A stretch of DNA of 28,582 nt from Desulfurococcales archaeon (GTDB lineage Archaea > Thermoproteota > Thermoprotei_A > Sulfolobales > NBVN01). The stretch is taken from NCBI GenBank assembly GCA_023255965.1, contig JAGDWE010000032.1, positions 12,654 through 41,235 of the forward strand. The letters run 5' to 3'. The notes under the pieces are model-generated. The model was not told the origin of the DNA, did not search any database, and saw only the letters and a list, made by a program, of their open reading frames with translations. The translations under genes were made by a program, and so were the position numbers. Below, piece by piece: positions 24,909-28,582 of this stretch. Each line of letters opens with the position of its first letter. Within the stretch, counting starts at the first letter, position 1.

Positions 24909-26285
24909 ATGCCTTGGAGCATATTAGAGGCCTTGAGAAAGGATCCTGAAATACTTAAGGACGCGCTTAGGAAGAGGTATCAGGACGCATCAATAGTTGA
25001 TAGGGCTGTGGAACTGGATCGTGAATGGAGGAGGCTACTTAATGAGGTCAATAACCTGAGGCATAAGCATAACTTAATTAGCCAGCAGATACCTAAGTTG
25101 CCTCCCGATGAACGTAAGGCCAAAGTCGAGGAGGCCAGGGAATTGCTTAAGACTATAGAGGATTATGAGAAGAAATTAGAGGAAATTGAGGCTGCAAGGG
25201 ATGAAGTGCTTAGGTCGCTGCCTAATTTAGTTCACCCAACGGTTCCAGTAGGCCCGGACGAGAGCTACAACGTGCCCATAAGGGCTTCGGGTAGGGCTAA
25301 GGTCTATAGGGAATTCCTAGATAACTTTCTCGCATTAACTGAGGGTTCCGGGCTTAAGATGGATTACGAGGTAATTGATTGGAAGCCTATAGGCCATGCA
25401 GATATGTTGGAGAACGTTCTTAAGTTAGGTAATACTCTGAAGGCCTCTGAAGTGGCTTCATCAAGGTTTTACTACCTCTTCGATGACTTAGTATGGCTTG
25501 ATATGGCGCTCTTACTTTACGCCATTGATTACCTAACCAGTAAAGGATTTAAGTTGGTGCTACCTCCATACATGCTTAGGCACCAATTCATGTTGGGCGT
25601 GATCGACTTAAGTACCTTTAAGGATGCCATATATAAGATTGAGGGGGAAGACCTATATTTGATAGCTACCGCAGAGCACGCGTTGGCAGCCCTCCATGCT
25701 GGTGACGAACTACCTGATGATGAATTACCACTACTCTATGTGGGCGTTAGTCCGTGTTTTAGGAGGGAGGCCGGCGCGGGTAGTAGGGATATTAAAGGCA
25801 TATTCAGAGTACATCAATTCCATAAAGTAGAACAGTTCGCGTATGCCTTGCCTGAGCAGAGTTGGGATGTATTTGAGATGCTAATAAGCAATGCCGAGGA
25901 ATTATATAGAGGTCTAGGGCTTCCATATAGGGTGGTCAATGTAGCCTCAGGTGAGTTAGGTGCCCCGGCAGCTAAGAAGTATGATTTAGAGGTATGGTAC
26001 CCGGCTCAGGGTAAGTTTAGGGAGTTAGTAAGCTGTAGTAACTGTACTGACTGGCAGTCATATAGGCTTCGTATTAGGTACTTAAGGCGTAAGGGGATGA
26101 TTAGGGATTACGTACATACGCTGAATTCCACGGCGATAGCTAGCACCAGAACCATAACAGCTATACTTGAAAATAATCAAACGCCTGAGGGCATTATTGA
26201 GGTACCTAAGGTACTTAGAAATTATTTAGAGTCCTTTAGTAGGGCACCTAAGGATTATATATACCCAGCTAGGAAGAACTCCTAA
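24909..26285 (+). CDS. serS: Seryl-tRNA synthetase (class II, common type)
   Basis: 458 aa from ATG 24909 (MPWSILEALRKDPE, a family-like N-terminus); a GTG at 24894 would add 5 residues. The N-terminal ~110 residues form the long antiparallel coiled-coil arm that grips the long variable arm of tRNA-Ser (EWRRLLNEVNNLRHKHNLIS; EELLKTIEDYEKKLEEIEAA). The catalytic core has motif 2, CFRREAGAGSRDIKGIFRVH, and motif 3-like TIASTRTITAILENNQ-type sequence (read SAIAS/TRTITAILEN around residue 410-425). SCSNCTDWQSYRLRIRY carries the usual serine-site region. It is the ordinary SerRS, not the rare methanogen type. It lies 53 bp after glyA on the same strand. Confidence 0.95.
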   Translation: MPWSILEALRKDPEILKDALRKRYQDASIVDRAVELDREWRRLLNEVNNLRHKHNLISQQIPKLPPDERKAKVEEARELLKTIEDYEKKLEEIEAARDEVLRSLPNLVHPTVPVGPDESYNVPIRASGRAKVYREFLDNFLALTEGSGLKMDYEVIDWKPIGHADMLENVLKLGNTLKASEVASSRFYYLFDDLVWLDMALLLYAIDYLTSKGFKLVLPPYMLRHQFMLGVIDLSTFKDAIYKIEGEDLYLIATAEHALAALHAGDELPDDELPLLYVGVSPCFRREAGAGSRDIKGIFRVHQFHKVEQFAYALPEQSWDVFEMLISNAEELYRGLGLPYRVVNVASGELGAPAAKKYDLEVWYPAQGKFRELVSCSNCTDWQSYRLRIRYLRRKGMIRDYVHTLNSTAIASTRTITAILENNQTPEGIIEVPKVLRNYLESFSRAPKDYIYPARKNS

Positions 26286-26290
26286 TAGGG

Positions 26291-26331
26291 CTGACCTCCC
26301 TCCTCCCCGCCCTGAAGGGCGAGGCCTTCAG
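26291..26331 (-). repeat. TnpB-type terminal hairpin (minus orientation) next to a tnpB fragment
   Basis: Contains CGCCC-TGAA-GGGCG with flanks GAGGCCTTCA and GACCTCCCTCCTCCCC. The reverse complement matches the other copies (GAAGGCC...GGGCGGGGAGGAGG...GGTCAG). It begins 5 bp after the serS stop. The adjoining tnpB fragment is on the plus strand, opposite to what the hairpin orientation predicts, so the element has been rearranged. Confidence 0.55.
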
Positions 26332-26335
26332 ATAT

Positions 26336-26641
26336 AAGCTGAGGGATGCAAAGGCGTTCTGGTTTAGAGAAGCGATGGCTAGGGCGTTCCCAAGAGACAG
26401 GGCGTGAAGCATTATCGGCATGAGGATACACGAAATGCTTGAGTACGCGTACCACCACGGGGTTTCAGTAATAGCCTTGGAAAAACCCGAGGTAATCGGC
26501 TACCTCAGGTATTACTGGGTGAAGAACGGGGAGAGGAGGCATGAAAACTACAACTGGAAGGTAAGCATCTTCAGGAGCTCCGCCTTAAGCAAAATAAAGC
26601 GGTATGGGGAAAGGGGTGAGTGCATACTCGTCTCTCGCTAA
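26336..26641 (+). pseudogene. tnpB: tnpB remnant (RuvC-II region), interrupted and truncated
   Basis: The plus frame reads LRDAKAFWFREAMARAFPRD, RA, an in-frame TGA at 26405, then SIIGMRIHEMLEYAYHHG, VSVIALEKPEVIGYLRYYWV, KNGERRHENYNWKVSIFRSS. The last part is the conserved block of IS200/IS605 OrfB/TnpB proteins that carries the RuvC-II Glu (ALEKPE). The downstream zinc finger and RuvC-III region are absent; after about 26612 the similarity seems to stop. The fragment differs in sequence type from the decayed copy at 11977-12690, so at least two element lineages have visited this region. Confidence 0.7.
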
Positions 26642-26738
26642 GCTCCTTAAGGCTTGCGATGATATCTGCATCATCTACCCTAACTACCTTCATAAGCCTC
26701 TCGCCTTCAATGATGTCTGGTGGTCGATCACTCCTCAT
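26571..26738 (-). pseudogene. possible truncated gene start, unidentified
   Basis: The minus strand from ATG 26738 reads MRSDRPPDIIEGERLMKVVR, then VDDADIIASLKELSER, before running over the end of the tnpB fragment to a TGA at 26571. The first ~36 residues look like a genuine N-terminus (a second ATG gives MKVVRVDDADIIASLKEL). The rest is antisense to tnpB sequence. A small gene cut off by the mobile-element fragment is the simplest reading; a chance frame cannot be excluded. Confidence 0.25.
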
Positions 26739-26741
26739 TAA

Positions 26742-26777
26742 GAACTCCTGTCCTTTAGGACGGGGGCCGTCGGCTTC
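26742..26777 (-). repeat. hairpin immediately after the pdxT stop codon
   Basis: The minus strand reads GAAGCCGACGGCCCCC, then GTCCTAAAGGAC (perfect GTCC...GGAC stem), then AGGAGTTC. It starts at the pdxT stop. The plan (GAAGCC, central palindrome with TTTA/TAAA, then AGGAG) recalls the TnpB-type ends elsewhere in the window, but the bases differ more. It could be a divergent element end or a 3'-UTR structure of the pdxST transcript. Confidence 0.4.
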
Positions 26778-27370
26778 TACCTCTTAATCATACCTAGGAA
26801 GTACTCGTAGACCTTCCTATCACCTGAGATCTCGGGGTGGAAGGCTAAGCTAAGCATGTTATCTTGCCGAGCTGCTACTCCAATCCTGCCTAGGGTTGGG
26901 TGGTCTAGGTAACCTATCAACCTCGTCGCCCCCCAGGCTTCCACGATAGCTGGAGCTCTAATGAAGACCCCGCTAACCTCTCCTATGCCCTCAACATTCA
27001 CTCTAGCTATGAACGAGTTCTTCTGTCTACCGAAAGCGTTCCTAACAACCCCCATATCCATTAATCCTAGCGTGTACTGCCCCGTCTCACCTACAACCCT
27101 GTCAACCACCTTCCTAGCTAGTAGTATGGCGCCAGCGCATGTGCCCATTATTGGTGTTCCAGATCTAGCGAGCTCCCTTATGGGTTCGCCGAGGCCTCTA
27201 ACCTCTATCAGGTTACCTATTGTAGTGGATTCACCTCCAGGTATTATGATGGCATCGACATCCCTCAGGTCATCCTGTTTCTTAACATATACGGTTTCAA
27301 CCCCTAACTCCCTCAGCAACTCCGAGTGCTCTAGGAAATCACCTTGGAGTGCTAGGATACCTACCTTCAA
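26777..27370 (-). CDS. pdxT: Pyridoxal 5'-phosphate synthase glutaminase subunit
   Basis: 197 aa, class I glutamine amidotransferase of the Pdx1/Pdx2 complex. It releases ammonia from glutamine and channels it to PdxS. The nucleophile is Cys-78 in GTCAGAILLA, and the triad is completed by His-178 and Glu-180 in FHPEISGD. GGESTTIGNL (residues ~45-54) is the family signature. The start is TTG at 27370, one base after the pdxS stop (TAG-A-TTG), which implies translational coupling. TTA leucine codons are few, as in pdxS and unlike the plus-strand genes of this window. Confidence 0.96.
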   Translation of the reverse strand: MKVGILALQGDFLEHSELLRELGVETVYVKKQDDLRDVDAIIIPGGESTTIGNLIEVRGLGEPIRELARSGTPIMGTCAGAILLARKVVDRVVGETGQYTLGLMDMGVVRNAFGRQKNSFIARVNVEGIGEVSGVFIRAPAIVEAWGATRLIGYLDHPTLGRIGVAARQDNMLSLAFHPEISGDRKVYEYFLGMIKR

Positions 27371-27371
27371 T

Positions 27372-28379
27372 CTACTCGCCCCTCACCTGCATTAACTGTT
27401 CTGGTTTCAAAGCCCTTATATCAATCCCCATCATAGCCTGCTTCTCTGCTACCATCTTCTGTGCTTCAACCACAACCTCCGGGTCGTCGTAGAACGCTGT
27501 AGCTAGAACTATAGCTTTAGCTCTAGCCTCAGGATCACCGCTCTTGAATATACCTGAGCCTACGAAGACGCCATCCGCACCGAGCCACATCATGAGAGCC
27601 GCGTCAGCGGGGGTAGCTATACCTCCAGCTGCGAAGTTAACAACTGGGAGTCTACCAAGCCTAGCTGTTAGTAGGGCTAGCTCGTAGGAGACGCTATTCT
27701 CCTTCGAGTAAGCCCATATAGCTTCGTAGTCCCCTCCCAGGTAGTAGCCTCTAAGCATAGCTATATCCCTATTCACGAGCTTCATGTGCCTAACGGCCTC
27801 AGCAACATTCCCAGTCCCGGGTTCGCCTTTGGTCCTAATCATAGATGCACCTTCATAGATCCTCCTTAAAGCCTCCTGCAGGTTACGAGCTCCGTTAACA
27901 AATGGTGTTTTGAAAGCCCACTTATTTATGTGTGCCTTCTCATCGACTGGTGTTAAAACCTCGCTTTCATCTATTAAATCAACACCTATTTCCTCTAGTA
28001 GCCTTGCCTCCTCAACATGACCAATCCTACACTTAGCCGATACAGGGATCGTTATGGCGTTCATAACAGATTCTATCACCTTGAGATCAGCCGTCCTAGC
28101 AACACCACCAGCCGCCCTAACATCGTATGGTAGCTTATCCAACACCATAACGCCAATAGCACCAGCATCCTCGGCAATCTCAGCTTGCTTCTCATTGGTC
28201 ACATCCATTATGACGCCTCCCTTAAACATCGATATAAACCCGTATCTAACCAGGGGGGTAGCTTCCCTAACCGGGATAACCTCAAACCCATCCTCTCTAG
28301 CCCTATCCCTAAGCTCAAGCAGCGAGTAGATGAGGTCCCTCAACCTCTCCAAGAAGATATACGCATCAACAAGCTTCAC
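27372..28379 (-). CDS. pdxS: Pyridoxal 5'-phosphate synthase, synthase subunit
   Basis: 335 aa (beta/alpha)8 enzyme that builds PLP from ribose 5-phosphate, glyceraldehyde 3-phosphate and ammonia. Catalytic positions align with the bacterial enzyme at constant offset 35: Asp-59 (GGVIMDV), Lys-116 (PVSAKCRIGH) and Lys-184 (IRTKGEPGTGN), equivalent to D24, K81 and K149. The phosphate loop is GGIATPADAALMMWLGADGV with GSGIFKSGDP. The ~45-residue N-terminal extension (LRDLIYSLLELRDRAREDGF) is longer than bacterial PdxS. The GTG at 28379 is the first start in frame after the promoter region. PLP made here serves enzymes such as GlyA. Confidence 0.96.
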   Translation of the reverse strand: MKLVDAYIFLERLRDLIYSLLELRDRAREDGFEVIPVREATPLVRYGFISMFKGGVIMDVTNEKQAEIAEDAGAIGVMVLDKLPYDVRAAGGVARTADLKVIESVMNAITIPVSAKCRIGHVEEARLLEEIGVDLIDESEVLTPVDEKAHINKWAFKTPFVNGARNLQEALRRIYEGASMIRTKGEPGTGNVAEAVRHMKLVNRDIAMLRGYYLGGDYEAIWAYSKENSVSYELALLTARLGRLPVVNFAAGGIATPADAALMMWLGADGVFVGSGIFKSGDPEARAKAIVLATAFYDDPEVVVEAQKMVAEKQAMMGIDIRALKPEQLMQVRGE

Positions 28380-28413
28380 CCGGAGATCACCGATTAACTA
28401 ATCCCTCCAAGCC

Positions 28414-28430
28414 GATCTTAAGGTTTATTG
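28414..28430 (-). promoter_or_regulatory. probable promoter of pdxS-pdxT
   Basis: The minus strand reads CAATAAACCTTAAGATC, an AT-rich stretch ~40 bp upstream of the pdxS GTG and the only TATA-like candidate in the 200 bp before the gene. The match to the local TATA consensus is modest. Confidence 0.3.
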
Positions 28431-28582
28431 AACGTACAATACCCCTAAGCGCGAACATCTCTACGAGTCTCTGCATCGCCTAGCTGAAAACTGCTCCATT
28501 TTCATAATGTCCTGTACTGCTTGGTATCAACGTCTTTAGCCCTCTTAATGTGAAAGCTAAGGCATATAATTTTGGTGAACGA
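28431..28582. other. terminal stretch without recognised gene
   Basis: No RNA gene or convincing coding sequence is seen. A 26-codon open frame runs in from the window edge on the minus strand to a TGA at 28502-28504 (ends KDVDTKQYRTL) and could be the tail of a gene beyond the window. A frame this short is likely by chance. Confidence 0.3.

Noticed and set aside
26961..27395. 144-codon open frame on the plus strand
   Set aside because: Antisense to pdxT, whose catalytic residues are all present; composition is that of a shadow.
28385..28475. 29-codon minus-strand frame just before pdxS (MQRLVEMFALRGIVRSINLK...)
   Set aside because: Too short to support, overlaps the only promoter candidate of pdxS, and has no ribosome-binding site; a leader peptide is not expected here.
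1..28582. CRISPR array or cas genes
   Set aside because: No regularly spaced identical repeats are seen. The recurring GC-rich hairpins are dispersed single copies in both orientations.

Overview
The window looks like a piece of a hyperthermophilic crenarchaeal chromosome, most probably order Thermoproteales (Caldivirga/Vulcanisaeta-like). The evidence is the archaeal order of RNA polymerase genes with unsplit rpoB and split rpoA1/rpoA2, BRE/TATA-type promoters with short leaders, frequent GTG/TTG starts, AGG/AGA as the main Arg codons, tRNA genes without an encoded CCA, and TnpB remnants of the type common in that order. The genus assignment is inference; no 16S sequence is present.

Layout. 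(1) 1-266: 5' part of a tRNA-Lys(TTT) on the minus strand, then an intergenic spacer with a TnpB-element-like hairpin and the promoter of the next operon. (2) 267-9608: transcription/translation superoperon rpoH-rpoB-rpoA1-rpoA2-rpl30e-nusA, closely followed by rps12-rps7. (3) 9745-11672: a small AbrB-type regulator with an unusual C-terminal domain, and an Nramp-related membrane transporter lacking the usual metal-binding motif. (4) 11673-13438: gene-poor accessory strip with a decayed tnpB on the minus strand, a second unidentified remnant, tRNA-Ser(TGA), and a perfect 30-bp inverted repeat bracketing these. (5) 13439-16505: a Cdc48/VAT-type AAA+ ATPase followed by two small unknown genes (a winged-helix-like protein and a coiled-coil protein). 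(6) 16502-23517: a large secreted, repeat-rich, C-terminally anchored surface protein (minus strand), divergent from a secretion ATPase and a TadC/FlaJ-like membrane platform protein. This looks like a cell-surface assembly or export locus without recognisable pilins. (7) 23560-26285: glyA (serine hydroxymethyltransferase) and serS (seryl-tRNA synthetase). (8) 26291-26777: hairpins and a second tnpB remnant. (9) 26777-28379: pdxS-pdxT (pyridoxal 5'-phosphate synthase) on the minus strand, with leucine codon choice visibly unlike the rest of the window.

How the genes relate. Region 2 makes the core transcription machine plus the small-subunit proteins S12 and S7. PdxST makes PLP, the cofactor of GlyA; GlyA interconverts serine and glycine, SerRS charges serine, and a tRNA-Ser is also in the window. 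This is a suggestive but not exclusive serine/PLP theme. The most interesting parts are the surface-protein/secretion-ATPase locus with its ~82-residue repeat array, the 81-bp perfect DNA identity between the two AAA domains of cdc48 (a gene-conversion signature), the dispersed hairpin family at gene borders, and the compositionally distinct pdxST block.
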